A stretch of DNA of 54,183 bases from Myxococcales bacterium SG8_38 (GTDB lineage Bacteria; Myxococcota_A; Polyangia; Polyangiales; Houyiibacteriaceae), in the NCBI GenBank assembly GCA_001303415.1, contig LJTN01000055.1:1-54183 (forward strand), written 5' to 3'. How positions within the stretch are numbered: the first letter of the stretch is position 1; the number at the start of each line of letters is the position of its first letter. Positions 1 to 8,713 of the stretch are shown here, one piece after another. The position numbers and the translations under genes were made by a program. The notes beneath the pieces were generated by a model. The model ran no database searches. It was not told where the DNA came from and saw only the letters and a list, made by a program, of their open reading frames with translations.

Positions 1-2
1 TC

Positions 3-302
3 TACCGGTTGAACGTAGCGTCCGGCAGGGGGATCCCGCTTCACATCCATCAACAAATGCGCGAATCCGAGATGGTGCTCAGCGACGGCCTGCTCTGCCA
101 GGGGCAACCTTGCCCGCCTGGAACGGTGCATCGGTGGCCGCGCGGCGCTGCGCACAGTTACTTCAATCCGACCGATCGCCATCAGACCATTCTCTGTGTC
201 GACTCTCCCCGATTCATTCCGGAGGACGAGGTCGAGGTCGAGGGCGATCCGGCGGACGTTCCGGCAGAGCCCCCCTGGGGCCCGATTGCAGGTCTCGGCT
301 GA
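3..302 (+). CDS. Cupin-domain protein, 5' partial
   Basis: The open frame continues through the left edge of the window (codons at 3-5 and 6-8 before the first possible TTG at 9), so only the C-terminal ~100 residues are present. The fragment has cupin character: an HIH pair (PLHIHQQ) followed by a PPGTVHRWPRG segment, the spacing of metal-binding histidines and the conserved PxGxxH turn of a small beta-barrel. The enzyme or binding role cannot be assigned from this piece. The stop lies one base before the ATG of the following SDR gene, so the two are probably co-transcribed, perhaps in a sugar or small-molecule pathway (inference). Confidence 0.6.
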   Translation, partial: YRLNVASGRGIPLHIHQQMRESEMVLSDGLLCQGQPCPPGTVHRWPRGAAHSYFNPTDRHQTILCVDSPRFIPEDEVEVEGDPADVPAEPPWGPIAGLG

Positions 303-303
303 T

Positions 304-991
304 ATGAGGATTTCGGAGGGCAGGGTGATCGTCACCGGCGCGACCCGCGGCATCGGACGTGCGACCGCTGACGCCATCCTCGAGCGCGGTGGCAAGGTGA
401 TCGGCATAGCGCGCGACGCCGATGCTTTGCGCGCGCTCGAGGCTTCCGCTCCAGATCGAGTACGAACCTTGGTGGCGGACCTCGGAGATCCGAGCACACT
501 GCCCGAAGCGGCGCGCCGCGCGATCGCTGCGTTCGAGGGCGTCGATGGCTTGGTCAACTGCGCGGCTATCGCACGATACGAGCCGATCGGATCCATCGGC
601 ATCGATTCGATAGAGATCCAAGTTCGGGTCAACCTCGTTGCGCCCCTACTGCTGTCTCAGGCAGTCGCGGCGCACCTTCGTGACCGGGGGGGCTCCATCG
701 TGAACGTCTCGAGCACCTTGTCCGAGCGGGTGGCTCAGTCGACGGCAGTCTACGCGGCGACCAAGGCCGCGTTGAATGCCCTGACCAAGAGCCTGGCCTT
801 GGAGCTGGCGCCCTTCGACGTGCGCGTCAACGCGGTCTTTTCGATCCCAGCTCGCCAAGCTCGAAGCGTTGCACCCGCTCGGACGTCTGGGTAGGCCCGC
901 GGAAGTAGCCCAGGTCATCGTGTCGGTCCTCGATCAGCCTTGGCAAACGGGCAGCTTGGTTACCATCGATGGCGGCCTCTCACTCGCCTAG
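304..991 (+). pseudogene. SDR-family NAD(P)-dependent oxidoreductase, frameshifted
   Basis: From the ATG at 304 the product shows the classical short-chain dehydrogenase plan: TGATRGIG cofactor loop near residue 11, a VNCAA strand, NVSS and the catalytic YAATK pair. After RVNAV (about 840) the frame goes wrong and stops at 894. The missing C-terminus, with GRLGRPAEVAQ and the typical VTIDGGLSLA ending, continues in the next frame to a TAG at 989-991. The SPG-type loop that normally follows RVNAV is also shortened. This is either a decayed gene or a one-base sequencing error combined with a small deletion. An intact protein would be about 228 residues, slightly short for the family. It follows the cupin gene directly. 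Confidence 0.75.
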
Positions 992-1031
992 GCTTGAAGG
1001 GCCCGGGCTTTTCAAACACACTCAACCGAAC

Positions 1032-1571
1032 GTGGCTCGAACCCCGAAGGTCGTCCTCGATGCAGATGCGATCGAACGAAGCATTCGACGCATCGCCGTG
1101 GCGATCCTGGAGGCGACCTCGGGCGTGGAAGATCTGACGCTGGTAGGCATTCGACGCGGAGGAGACGCCTTGTCTGTGCGCATCGCCAACGAGATTGCCC
1201 AGGTCGAGGGAAAACGGCCACCGGTCGGCACGATCGACATCTCGCTCTATCGTGACGACGCCGCCACGGCGCTCCCGAACCCCAAAATCGGTCCAAGCGA
1301 GATTCGTTTCGACGTGTCGGGCCGTCAGGTCGTGCTGGTCGACGACGTCTTGCATACCGGGCGCACCGTCCGGGCCGCCATCGAATGCTTGCAGGATCAC
1401 GGCCGCCCCGCACGGGTGTGGTTGGCGGTGTTGTGCGATCGCGGCGGGCGCGAGCTCCCCATTGCGCCCGACTTCGTCGGCCGCACCATCGAGGTCGGCC
1501 CAAAAGCCCGCCTCGACGTTTGGATCGACGCCGCGGGTCCAGACCGGGTCGTGCTCACGGAGGGGCAATGA
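1032..1571 (+). CDS. pyrR: PyrR, pyrimidine regulator / uracil phosphoribosyltransferase
   Basis: Type I phosphoribosyltransferase of the PyrR family. It converts uracil and PRPP to UMP and, in well-studied relatives, binds pyr mRNA to attenuate transcription. The PRPP loop [12 protein letters not shown] spans residues 101-112, and an upstream GIRRGG matches PyrR proteins. The GTG at 1032 gives 179 residues, the usual family length. An in-frame ATG at 969 would add 21 unconserved residues and overlap the SDR gene, so the GTG is preferred although no strong Shine-Dalgarno precedes it. The stop overlaps the pyrB start as ATGA. I could not identify a PyrR-binding RNA loop upstream. Confidence 0.88.
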   Translation: MARTPKVVLDADAIERSIRRIAVAILEATSGVEDLTLVGIRRGGDALSVRIANEIAQVEGKRPPVGTIDISLYRDDAATALPNPKIGPSEIRFDVSGRQVVLVDDVLHTGRTVRAAIECLQDHGRPARVWLAVLCDRGGRELPIAPDFVGRTIEVGPKARLDVWIDAAGPDRVVLTEGQ

Positions 1572-2524
1572 CGTCCGCGTTCTCTCGGCGAAGCCTCCTC
1601 GACATCCAGGGGCTCACCAAGGCCGAGGTCGAGCGCATCCTCGATACCTCCGAGGTCTTTCTCGAAGTGTCACGCCGTCCCGTGAGAAAGGTTCCGACGC
1701 TTCGCGGAAAGACGGTGATCAATCTCTTTTACGAAGCGTCGACCCGGACCCGCACTTCGTTCGAGCTTGCAGGAAAGCGCCTGAGCGCCGACGTCATCAA
1801 CATGAACGTGCCGGCATCGAGCGTGAAAAAAGGAGAGACGCTTCAGGACACATGCCGCACTCTCGAAGCCATGCATCCCGACGTCGTGGTCATTCGGCAC
1901 AACGCTTCGGGAGCGCCCAACTACGTCGCGTCGAAAATTCATTGCAGCGTGATCAACGCCGGAGATGGCATGCACGCGCACCCCACCCAGGCACTACTGG
2001 ACGCATTTACGATTCGCCGTGAGAAAGGCACGATCGAAAATCTGGTAGTCACGATCGTGGGCGACATTGCACACTCGCGAGTCGCGCGTTCCAACGCACA
2101 CCTGTTGCGGCTCTTCGGCTGCGAGGTGAGGGTGGTCGGACCGCGTACGCTGCTGCCTGCAGCCGTCGACTCGCTCGGCGTTCGCGTATTCGATCGTCCC
2201 GAGCACGCTCTCGAGGGCGCCGACGTGGTGATGGTGCTTCGAATACAGAGCGAGCGCCTCGAAGGCGCGCTGCTGCCGAGCGTGCGCGAATACGCCCGCA
2301 CCTTCGGGATCGGCCCGCGCACGATCGAGTATGCCAAGCCCGATGCCATCGTCATGCACCCGGGGCCGATGAACCGGGGGGTCGAAATCGAGAGCACCAT
2401 CGCGGATGGAGAACGCAGTGTCGTTCTGGAGCAAGTCGAGGCCGGGGTCGCCGTCCGCATGGCTCTGCTGTACCTCTTTGCGGGTGAAGCTGCCGAGCCA
2501 CCGGCGGTAAGTGAGGGCGGTTGA
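1568..2524 (+). CDS. pyrB: Aspartate carbamoyltransferase catalytic subunit
   Basis: Condenses carbamoyl phosphate with aspartate in the second step of UMP synthesis. The carbamoyl-phosphate motif STRTRTS lies at residues 58-64 within [26 protein letters not shown] and a C-terminal [12 protein letters not shown] are diagnostic of ATCase rather than ornithine transcarbamylase. The 318 residues are normal length. The ATG at 1568 overlaps the pyrR stop by 4 bp, so the pair is translationally coupled. In many bacteria pyrC follows, but here the next gene is a muramidase-like ORF starting on the pyrB stop (TTGA). No pyrI-type regulatory subunit is present in the window. Confidence 0.95.
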   Translation: MTSAFSRRSLLDIQGLTKAEVERILDTSEVFLEVSRRPVRKVPTLRGKTVINLFYEASTRTRTSFELAGKRLSADVINMNVPASSVKKGETLQDTCRTLEAMHPDVVVIRHNASGAPNYVASKIHCSVINAGDGMHAHPTQALLDAFTIRREKGTIENLVVTIVGDIAHSRVARSNAHLLRLFGCEVRVVGPRTLLPAAVDSLGVRVFDRPEHALEGADVVMVLRIQSERLEGALLPSVREYARTFGIGPRTIEYAKPDAIVMHPGPMNRGVEIESTIADGERSVVLEQVEAGVAVRMALLYLFAGEAAEPPAVSEGG

Positions 2525-3696
2525 CGAGCGTGCGAACGGGTCTCGATCGGATCGCCGATGGCGACGCCGAGGCAACGCGTCTGGTTTCCGGACGCGACGT
2601 GGGGCTGCTCGCGCATGCCGCCAGCGTCGATCGCTGGTTGCGGCCGGCGGTGAGCGTTCTCCGGGAGGCGGGCGCACGAATCCGCGCCCTGTTCGGTCCC
2701 GAGCACGGCTTTGCCGGTGCGGCCCAGGACATGGTGGGCGTGCGCTCCACGCAACAGAGCGAGCTCATCGTCCATTCGTTGTACGGAGACGATCCCGACG
2801 ATCTGGTGCCACGTCCCGAATGGCTTCGCGGCCTCGATGCGCTGGTGATCGATCTTCAGGACGTTGGGTCACGCTACTACACGTACGTTTGGACGGCTGC
2901 CCTCGCAATGAAAGCCGCGGCGGCGCAAGGCGTCGAGGTCGTCGTCTTGGATCGACCCAATCCTCTCGGGGGCGCACGGGTCGAAGGTGCGCCGCAACGT
3001 GAGGGATACCTCTCGTTCGTCGGCTTGTATCCCGTTGCCGTGCGACACGGCCTCACGATCGCCGAGATCTTGCGCCTGGTTTGCGACCTCGAGCATCTCG
3101 ATCGCGATGCCTTGCAGGTGATTCCCATGAATGGTTGGCACCGGACGATGGAGTGGGGCGATACCGGCCTGCCGTGGGTGATGCCCTCCCCCAACATGCC
3201 GACGCTCGACACCGCGAGGGTCTACCCTGGGGGATGCCTCATCGAGGGCACCACGTTGTCCGAAGGACGGGGAACGACCAGGCCTTTCGAGCTTTGGGGT
3301 GCTCCCGGTCTGGACGTCACGGCACTCCTGGCCTTGGATCTGCATGGAGTCACGTTGCGGCCCGTCGAGTTCGTTCCGGCGTTCCAGAAGCACGCGGGCC
3401 GGCCTTGCCGTGGCGTACAAGCGCACATCACCGATCCGTGGGTATTCCGCCCTTACGAGGCGTACCTCAAGATGCTCCGAGCGGTGCTTCCCGCGCTACC
3501 GGAGTCGGCTCGTTGGCGGTCCGAGCCTTACGAGTTCGTCTCGGATCGGCCGGCGATCGATCTCCTCACCGGCGGACCCGAGTTTCGCCTTGCCGTGGAC
3601 TCGGGAGCGCCTCTCGACGAGGTGCTCTCGGAGGAATCCCGCGGCGCTGCCAAGTTCGACTCCGAGCGGCGAAGCGCCTGGCTCTACGAGAAATGA
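2521..3696 (+). CDS. DUF1343 / NamZ-like exo-beta-N-acetylmuramidase (GH171)
   Basis: A 391-residue member of the DUF1343 (YbbC/NamZ) family, whose characterised member removes terminal N-acetylmuramic acid from peptidoglycan fragments. Family signatures are clear: FGPEHGF at residues 58-64, [12 protein letters not shown] at 111-122, [15 protein letters not shown] and [16 protein letters not shown] in the middle. No signal peptide is visible, so a cytoplasmic role in recycling is more likely than the secreted role of the Bacillus enzyme (inference). It starts with TTG overlapping the pyrB stop by 4 bp and ends 13 bp inside the convergent thiL gene. Placement inside a pyr operon and just before the cell wall cluster is notable. 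Confidence 0.88.
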   Translation: MTSVRTGLDRIADGDAEATRLVSGRDVGLLAHAASVDRWLRPAVSVLREAGARIRALFGPEHGFAGAAQDMVGVRSTQQSELIVHSLYGDDPDDLVPRPEWLRGLDALVIDLQDVGSRYYTYVWTAALAMKAAAAQGVEVVVLDRPNPLGGARVEGAPQREGYLSFVGLYPVAVRHGLTIAEILRLVCDLEHLDRDALQVIPMNGWHRTMEWGDTGLPWVMPSPNMPTLDTARVYPGGCLIEGTTLSEGRGTTRPFELWGAPGLDVTALLALDLHGVTLRPVEFVPAFQKHAGRPCRGVQAHITDPWVFRPYEAYLKMLRAVLPALPESARWRSEPYEFVSDRPAIDLLTGGPEFRLAVDSGAPLDEVLSEESRGAAKFDSERRSAWLYEK

Positions 3697-4634
3697 CGAA
3701 AGCCGCCTCGGGCGAATTCGATCGATTCGCCGCGTTCGTCGACGACCCGAACACCGCTGCCCTCGGTGATCTCTCCGATGAGCGTCGCAAAGGAAGCCGC
3801 CTCCGTCGATTGCGCAGCGGTGAACAGCAGCTCGTAGTCTTCCCCACCCGTGAGCGCTAGCTCGCGCGGATCGACGTCGAGCGATTGGCAGGTCGCTTCG
3901 TATCCCGGATCGAGGGGAAGGGCGTGTGCGAAAAGCGTGGCGCCCACGTGAGAAGCCGCGCACACGTGCCCGAGGTCTTGAAGACAACCATCCGACACGT
4001 CGACCGCCGCGGTGGCGAGCTTCGCGAGTGACCTCGCGGCTTGACCGTTCATCGGCGGCTTGCGCCAGCGTTCTGCAAAGCGCGGCCCGTGCTCCAGATC
4101 GAGACGCCCAGCCTCGAGGACGGCTAGCCCGAGCGCAGCCGCCCCAAGCGTGCCGGTAACGTACACCGCGTCGCCGACCCTCGCGCTGTCGCGGCCGATC
4201 GGCTGAGCGATGGGAAGGCCGAAGACGGTGGTGGTGATCGACAACGCATCTCCTCGGCTGAGATTGCCTCCGATGACTCGCGCGCCGGTTCCGCGTGCAG
4301 CGTCCGCCAGCCCTTCGATCAACTCTTGGAAGGCTTCATCAGAAAGATTCGCCGGGAGATTCAAAGCGACCACCGAGGCGCTCGGCATGGCTGCCATGGC
4401 CCAAATGTCGCTCACCGCGGCGACCATGGCCCGGTATCCGACGTCTCTGTGAGAGATCAAGTCGAGCCGAAAGTGAACATTCTCGACTTGTGTGTCGACC
4501 GTGATGACGGTGGGTCGGTTACCGAAGTCCATCACCGCCGCGTCGTCGCCTATTCCGATCACGACCTCGCCATCATTACCATCGAGCTCGAAGCGGGTCT
4601 TGAGCCAGTCGATCTTGGCGAACTCGTCACGCAT
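3684..4634 (-). CDS. thiL: Thiamine-monophosphate kinase
   Basis: Phosphorylates thiamine monophosphate to thiamine diphosphate with ATP. The 316-residue product has the ThiL/PurM-like order: GIGDDAAV near residue 28, VTVDTQVENVHF, the GYRAMVAAVSDIWAM helix, an IGGNLSRGD strand, DVSDGCLQDLGH in the second half and LTGGEDYELLFT near the end. It is the last gene of a minus-strand unit and overlaps the histidine kinase upstream by 8 bp and the convergent NamZ-like gene by 13 bp. Nothing in the sequence links it functionally to the signalling genes, so the operon is probably one of convenience. Confidence 0.93.
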   Translation of the reverse strand: MRDEFAKIDWLKTRFELDGNDGEVVIGIGDDAAVMDFGNRPTVITVDTQVENVHFRLDLISHRDVGYRAMVAAVSDIWAMAAMPSASVVALNLPANLSDEAFQELIEGLADAARGTGARVIGGNLSRGDALSITTTVFGLPIAQPIGRDSARVGDAVYVTGTLGAAALGLAVLEAGRLDLEHGPRFAERWRKPPMNGQAARSLAKLATAAVDVSDGCLQDLGHVCAASHVGATLFAHALPLDPGYEATCQSLDVDPRELALTGGEDYELLFTAAQSTEAASFATLIGEITEGSGVRVVDERGESIEFARGGFRHFS

Positions 4635-6030
4635 CGGGATTGGCCGCAGGTAGCGTCACCGTGAAGAGTGTGCCTTCGCCCGGCTTGCTCGTCACCTCGA
4701 TGGTGCCGCCATGGGCGTCGACGAGCTGCTTCACGATCGACAATCCAAGCCCCGCACCTCCGTGGGCGCGAGTCGTGCCGCCGTCGACCTGATAGAAGGC
4801 CTCGAAGATTCGGGAGAGCTTGTCTTCGGCGATGCCCATCCCCGTGTCTCGAACAAGGAGCACCACTGCGGGTCGATTCGCCGTGAAGAGCCCGGAACCG
4901 ACGCCCGACGGATCTCCGGGCTCGAGCTGCGCGGGCGCGGCACCGAGTTCCACTTGGCCTCCTTCGTGGGTGAACTTGATCGCATTATCCGCCAGATTGA
5001 GCATGATTTGCCGAAGCCGGATCGCGTCACCCCAAATCTTGGGCGTGCCCGCCGAGACGCGAATGTCTAGCGCGATGTTGCGTCGATTGGCGCTCGGAAC
5101 GACAGTCGAGCCGACCCCGGACAAGAGCGCGCGCGGGTCCACCGCCTCGTGTCGCAGGTCGAGCGTTCTCGACTCGAGCTGACCCAAATCGAGCAAGCTA
5201 CTGATCAGCCCCAGAAGCTCGTCCGCCTTCCCGTGAACGGTCTTCAGGATCTCCGACTGCTCCTCGCTCAACGCGCCGGCTGCACCACTTTGCAGCATCT
5301 CCGTGTAACCGATGATCGAGGTGAGCGGGCTCCGCAGCTCGTGACTGACGGTCGCCAGGAACGTCGATTTGAGCTTATCGACCTGCTTGAGCTCCTCGTG
5401 AGACTCCGTGAGCGCCTCGCTCTTCTCGGCCAGCTCGCGGTAGCTTTCGCGCACGCTCGCAAGCTGCATGGCCGACGCGAGCTGCGCGCGATGCCCGAAG
5501 AACACGAGGATCTCCAGCACCTCGCCGAGGTGGGCACAGATTTGCTCTGCGATGTCTTCGCGCGCTCGGGGCATGTCACTGAAATGCGCCCTTGCCGCGC
5601 CCGTGTCGATCGACTCGACCGAGCCCAGCGACTCCGGGGCGCTTGGAGCCTCGATGGGGACGTAGGGCCCCACGATGAAGCGCCCGATGGGGCGCCGCTG
5701 GTGGAACAGGGGTACGATTCGGTACACCGCGCCGGAGAAGCATGGGTGAACGATCGATCCGCTGTCGGGCTGGACACTGTGAGCTTCTCCGAGAGTCTGC
5801 GAGCAACGGTGTCGTCCGTCCGCGAGCGTATTCAGATAGCTACAGAGGGGACGATCGCGATGCGCCTCGGCCAGAAGATCGCCTTCCTGCGAAAGAACGC
5901 GTACCGGCAGCCCAAACAACGCGAAAAACGACTTGCACAACGACGCGGCCGAGTCACGGCTCAGGACGTCTTCGAGGCGGACGACATCTCCCATCACGAT
6001 ATCGGCAGCGTTCGCGTCGTCCTGCGTCAT
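4627..6030 (-). CDS. Sensor histidine kinase with N-terminal PocR-type domain
   Basis: A 467-residue cytoplasmic histidine kinase without membrane segments. Residues ~25-180 resemble the PocR sensory domain, with a Cys-containing pocket (PLCSYLN, RHRCSQ, HPCFSG). A short coiled coil leads to the HisKA box SHELRSPL, with the phospho-accepting His near residue 230. The HATPase domain has an N box (NLADNAIKF), G1 (DTGMGI) and G2 (GGAGLGLSIV). The ATG at 6030 is preferred over a GTG at 6042 because it forms an ATGA overlap with the stop of the GTPase gene upstream. No response regulator is adjacent. The signal is unknown; PocR domains are thought to bind small hydrocarbon derivatives. Confidence 0.88.
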   Translation of the reverse strand: MTQDDANAADIVMGDVVRLEDVLSRDSAASLCKSFFALFGLPVRVLSQEGDLLAEAHRDRPLCSYLNTLADGRHRCSQTLGEAHSVQPDSGSIVHPCFSGAVYRIVPLFHQRRPIGRFIVGPYVPIEAPSAPESLGSVESIDTGAARAHFSDMPRAREDIAEQICAHLGEVLEILVFFGHRAQLASAMQLASVRESYRELAEKSEALTESHEELKQVDKLKSTFLATVSHELRSPLTSIIGYTEMLQSGAAGALSEEQSEILKTVHGKADELLGLISSLLDLGQLESRTLDLRHEAVDPRALLSGVGSTVVPSANRRNIALDIRVSAGTPKIWGDAIRLRQIMLNLADNAIKFTHEGGQVELGAAPAQLEPGDPSGVGSGLFTANRPAVVLLVRDTGMGIAEDKLSRIFEAFYQVDGGTTRAHGGAGLGLSIVKQLVDAHGGTIEVTSKPGEGTLFTVTLPAANPDA

Positions 6031-6701
6031 GGCGCCTGCCACTCGGGTCTATTCCCCAGCATCGATTCGATTGCGCGCATGGATCTCGAAGCGTTGATTC
6101 CCACCCGGTCTTCTAGGTGTTGGTCCGTTTCGAGCTTGAGCCAGGTTTTCCGGATCAAGCCATGAAGCGTTTGCATGACTCCATGTCCACGCGTCGCCAC
6201 GGCTTTGTAGATCGGCTCGTGACTCCGAGCCCCAATCGTCTCGAGCTCCTCATCCGAGCGAATGTCTTCGAGGTCGCGCTTGTTGAACTGAACTACCATG
6301 GGCATGCGTGCCGGGTCGACCCCGTTGTGTCGGAGGTTGCGATGGAGGCGAAGGAACGACTCCCGGTTCGTGCTCGCTTCGCTCCGCCGAGAGTCCGCGA
6401 TGAATGCGATCCCGTCGGCAGCCTGCAGCACCAGACGCCGAGTCGCCTCGTGCATGAGTTGCCCGGGTACGCTGAAGAGCTTCAGACGAACCCTGAAACC
6501 GTCTCCGACGGCAATCGCGATAGGCAGCATGTCGAAGAACAGCGTACGTTCGTTCTTCATTGCGAGCGTCATGAGCTGGCCGCAGGCTTCCGAGCTGGCG
6601 AGCCGATGGATGGCCCGCAGGTTGCTCGTCTTCCCGCTGAGCGCCGGTCCGTAATAGACCAGCTTCAGTGTCAGCTCTTTCGCAGCGAGATCTAGTCGCA
6701 T
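6027..6701 (-). CDS. MglA-like Ras-family small GTPase
   Basis: A 224-residue small GTPase of the bacterial MglA/Ras-like group. The Walker A motif GPALSGKTS is at residues 18-26, the switch 2 region reads SVPGQ at 77-81 where Ras has DxxGQ, and NKRD gives guanine specificity at 140-143. MglA of Myxococcus sets cell polarity for gliding and needs the partner GAP MglB. No Roadblock/MglB gene is seen here, so whether this copy is the motility GTPase or a paralogue is open. It lies 33 bp after a small membrane protein gene and overlaps the following kinase gene by 4 bp, which suggests a joint signalling unit (inference). Confidence 0.88.
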   Translation of the reverse strand: MRLDLAAKELTLKLVYYGPALSGKTSNLRAIHRLASSEACGQLMTLAMKNERTLFFDMLPIAIAVGDGFRVRLKLFSVPGQLMHEATRRLVLQAADGIAFIADSRRSEASTNRESFLRLHRNLRHNGVDPARMPMVVQFNKRDLEDIRSDEELETIGARSHEPIYKAVATRGHGVMQTLHGLIRKTWLKLETDQHLEDRVGINASRSMRAIESMLGNRPEWQAP

Positions 6702-6734
6702 CTCCGAGTCGCCCGCACGTTCGAGCGCGGTGGA

Positions 6735-7067
6735 TCACCCACGTATCAACAACCAGGCCCCCGCACCCATCAGCAACAACATCATAGTGAACGCAACCCA
6801 GGTCAGCGTCCTTTTGTGATTCGAAGTGGCCGGCGCCACCCGCGTGTCCTGAAGGCGCTGGGTGGCGAGGGTGATGAGGGTTTCGATGTGCCTGGCCGCA
6901 CCCTCGCTTCGTGCCGGATCGGTTTCGCGGGCGTGGCGGTACCGCTTGCCCGCCTCGGGGAGCCGGTCCAGGGCCACGCAGACCGCCACGAACCGGCGAT
7001 GCGCCTCCTCGCTATCCCAGTCGGCTTCGACCCGCGCCCACGCTTCGTCGATCGGATCCAAGGACAC
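6735..7067 (-). CDS. Small TPR-like protein with C-terminal membrane anchor
   Basis: A 110-residue protein starting with GTG. The first ~75 residues are helical and tetratricopeptide-like (EEAHRRFVAVCVALDRLPEAGKRYRHA). The last ~20 are a hydrophobic segment (WVAFTMMLLLMGAGAWLLI) ending two residues later, so it is predicted to be tail-anchored in the inner membrane with the helical part in the cytoplasm. It is the promoter-proximal gene of the minus-strand unit leading to the MglA-like GTPase and histidine kinase. No function is known to me. It could act as a membrane adaptor for the neighbours, which is inference only. Confidence 0.7.
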   Translation of the reverse strand: MSLDPIDEAWARVEADWDSEEAHRRFVAVCVALDRLPEAGKRYRHARETDPARSEGAARHIETLITLATQRLQDTRVAPATSNHKRTLTWVAFTMMLLLMGAGAWLLIRG

Positions 7068-7281
7068 CAGGGTAGCACGGGGCTCGTGGCTGGCTGAGAC
7101 GGTGGAAGCTGAACGATCCCGGTAGGAGACCCGTGCTCACCCCGAGCGAGGGAACAGGCTTCCACCGGCCGCGCGTTGATCGATGGAAGGGCAATTCTTC
7201 CCACCTCGATTCCCACGTTTGATACACATCCCTGTCAAGGAAAAACCCTTTTAAATCTGTCACTTGGCCTAAAGAAAGAAG

Positions 7282-7311
7282 TTGACATTCCAGGAGCTAG
7301 AGCCTTAGTTT
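7282..7311 (+). promoter_or_regulatory. Candidate sigma70-type promoter for the dcw cluster
   Basis: A perfect TTGACA lies at 7282-7287. The matching -10 is weak: TAGTTT at 7306-7311 with an 18-bp spacer, or TTAGTT with 17 bp. The position, just upstream of the MraZ operator and 66 bp before the mraZ start, supports the call more than the -10 does. Confidence 0.4.
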
Positions 7312-7321
7312 CCGGCCTTGG

Positions 7322-7346
7322 TGGGAACTTGTGGGATCAAGTGCCA
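7322..7346 (+). promoter_or_regulatory. MraZ operator (TGGGN repeats)
   Basis: Two TGGGA boxes at 7322-7326 and 7332-7336 are separated by exactly 5 bp, and a third, degenerate box TGCCA follows after another 5 bp at 7342-7346. This 10-bp periodic TGGGN array is the known binding pattern of MraZ upstream of its own gene, so the dcw cluster is probably autoregulated by MraZ. Confidence 0.8.
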
Positions 7347-7376
7347 ATCACCCGCTAAATAGGACGAGAGGGCGGA

Positions 7377-7829
7377 TTGTTCCGAGGACGCTACGAGCAC
7401 AGCATCGATGCCAAGGGACGTACGTCGGTACCCTCTCGGTTCCGTGAGGTGATGATCGCTCGCGGGGATTCGAAGCTGGTGGTGACCACGGGGCTCGACA
7501 CCTGTTTGGTCGCGTATCCCATGGCGGAGTGGCTGGCCTTCGAGAAGCGCTTGTCGGAGCTCCCGCAGTTCGATGCAGACGTGGTCACCCTGAAGCGAAT
7601 CTACGTGTCCGGCGCCGTGGAGTGCGAGATCGACAAGGTCGGCCGCATTCTGATTCCAGCAGCGCTTCGCAAGCACGCTCGCCTCGGTCGCGACGCGCTG
7701 TGGGCCGGGATGGGAAGCTACGTCGAGCTTTGGGCCAAGGAGAGCTTCGAGGATCTGCGTAGTGACGTCCTCGCGGACGAAGATAGACGCTTGGGGATTG
7801 CCAAACGTCTCGCGGAGCTAGGGCTATGA
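7377..7829 (+). CDS. mraZ: Transcriptional regulator MraZ
   Basis: A 150-residue, two-AbrB-fold DNA-binding protein that represses the dcw operon. It begins FRGRYEHSIDAKGRTSVPSRFRE, with the conserved DxKGR of each half (second copy DKVGRILIPAALRKHA). The start is a TTG at 7377, fixed by the conserved MFRGxxEH beginning, with a purine-rich GAGAGGGCGG just upstream. The gene is the first of the cluster and its stop overlaps the rsmH ATG (ATGA). The weak start codon may keep repressor levels low (inference). Confidence 0.95.
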   Translation: MFRGRYEHSIDAKGRTSVPSRFREVMIARGDSKLVVTTGLDTCLVAYPMAEWLAFEKRLSELPQFDADVVTLKRIYVSGAVECEIDKVGRILIPAALRKHARLGRDALWAGMGSYVELWAKESFEDLRSDVLADEDRRLGIAKRLAELGL

Positions 7830-8713
7830 GCGGGTTCGAGCATACGCCCGTGTTGGTCGAGGAAGTGCTGGAGCAACTCCGTCCATCCCCCGGCCGCGTC
7901 TACGCGGACGTGACGGTCGGGGGAGGGGGGCACGCGCGCGCAATTCTCGAACGAAGCGCACCGGACGGCCGCTTGGTTGCGACGGACCGGGATCCAAGCG
8001 CCCTCAAAGCGGCGGCTGCGGCCCTCGCAGACTTTGGCGACCGTGTGACGCTCCGCAAAGCGCGGCTTCGAGATCTCGGAGCCGTATTGAGCTCGCTGGG
8101 TATCGGGAAAGTCGATGGGGTTCTTGCAGATCTCGGGGTCAGCTCCACCCAGCTCGACCGCGAGGAGCGCGGTTTTTCCTTGGCGAAAGCGGGGCCCATC
8201 GACATGCGCATGGACCCGACGGAGGGGGAGACAGCATTGGAGCTGATCGCGCGAACCGACGAGCAAGAGCTAGCCGATTTGATCTATCGATACGGAGAGG
8301 AGCGCCGCTCGCGGCCCATCGCACGATCGGTGCGGCGTGCATACGAAGAAGGCGAGCTCGAATCGACTGCCGATCTACGGCGCGCGATTCACCGCGCGAC
8401 CGGACCGCGCCGCGGACGCATCGATCCCGCGACGAAGACCTTTCAGGCGCTCCGCATCGTGCTGAACGAAGAGCTCAGCGACCTCGAAGCATTGCTCGGG
8501 CAACTTCCCAGCGTCTTGAAGATGGACGGCGTAGTCGTGGTGATCAGCTTTCACTCGTTGGAGGATCGAATCGTCAAGCACGCATTCCGCGATGCGATCG
8601 AGCTGGTCCCGCTGACCAAGCGTCCCATCACGGCTTCCGACGAGGAGCGGGAACGAAACCCGAGATCACGAAGCGCAAAGCTCCGGGCAGCTCGCCGAAC
8701 GGAGGCCGCATGA
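7826..8713 (+). CDS. rsmH: 16S rRNA (cytosine(1402)-N(4))-methyltransferase
   Basis: RsmH (MraW) N4-methylates C1402 of 16S rRNA with S-adenosylmethionine. The 295-residue product starts with HTPVLVEEVLEQL and carries the SAM motif ADVTVGGGGHARAIL near residue 27, DGVLADLGVSSTQLD, FQALRIVLNEEL and ISFHSLEDRIVK, all standard for the family. Length is normal. It overlaps mraZ and ftsL by 4 bp at each end, as expected for the conserved mraZ-rsmH-ftsL-ftsI order. Confidence 0.96.
   Translation: MSGFEHTPVLVEEVLEQLRPSPGRVYADVTVGGGGHARAILERSAPDGRLVATDRDPSALKAAAAALADFGDRVTLRKARLRDLGAVLSSLGIGKVDGVLADLGVSSTQLDREERGFSLAKAGPIDMRMDPTEGETALELIARTDEQELADLIYRYGEERRSRPIARSVRRAYEEGELESTADLRRAIHRATGPRRGRIDPATKTFQALRIVLNEELSDLEALLGQLPSVLKMDGVVVVISFHSLEDRIVKHAFRDAIELVPLTKRPITASDEERERNPRSRSAKLRAARRTEAA

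Larger units (their letters stand above)
7068..7376 (+). other. Divergent intergenic region, 309 bp
   Basis: This lies between the minus-strand signalling unit and mraZ and must hold the promoters for both. It is clearly more AT-rich around 7225-7310 than the neighbouring genes. A candidate mraZ promoter and a MraZ operator are listed separately. No convincing promoter for the leftward unit could be chosen, and no small ORF is supported. Confidence 0.6.

Noticed and set aside
1385..1567. Upstream extension of pyrB
   Set aside because: It lies within pyrR in another frame; the ATG at 1568 gives the normal ATCase start.
7196..7215. Second TGGGA pair on the minus strand near 7200 as another MraZ site
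   Set aside because: The spacing is 7 bp, not the 5 bp required by the known MraZ pattern.
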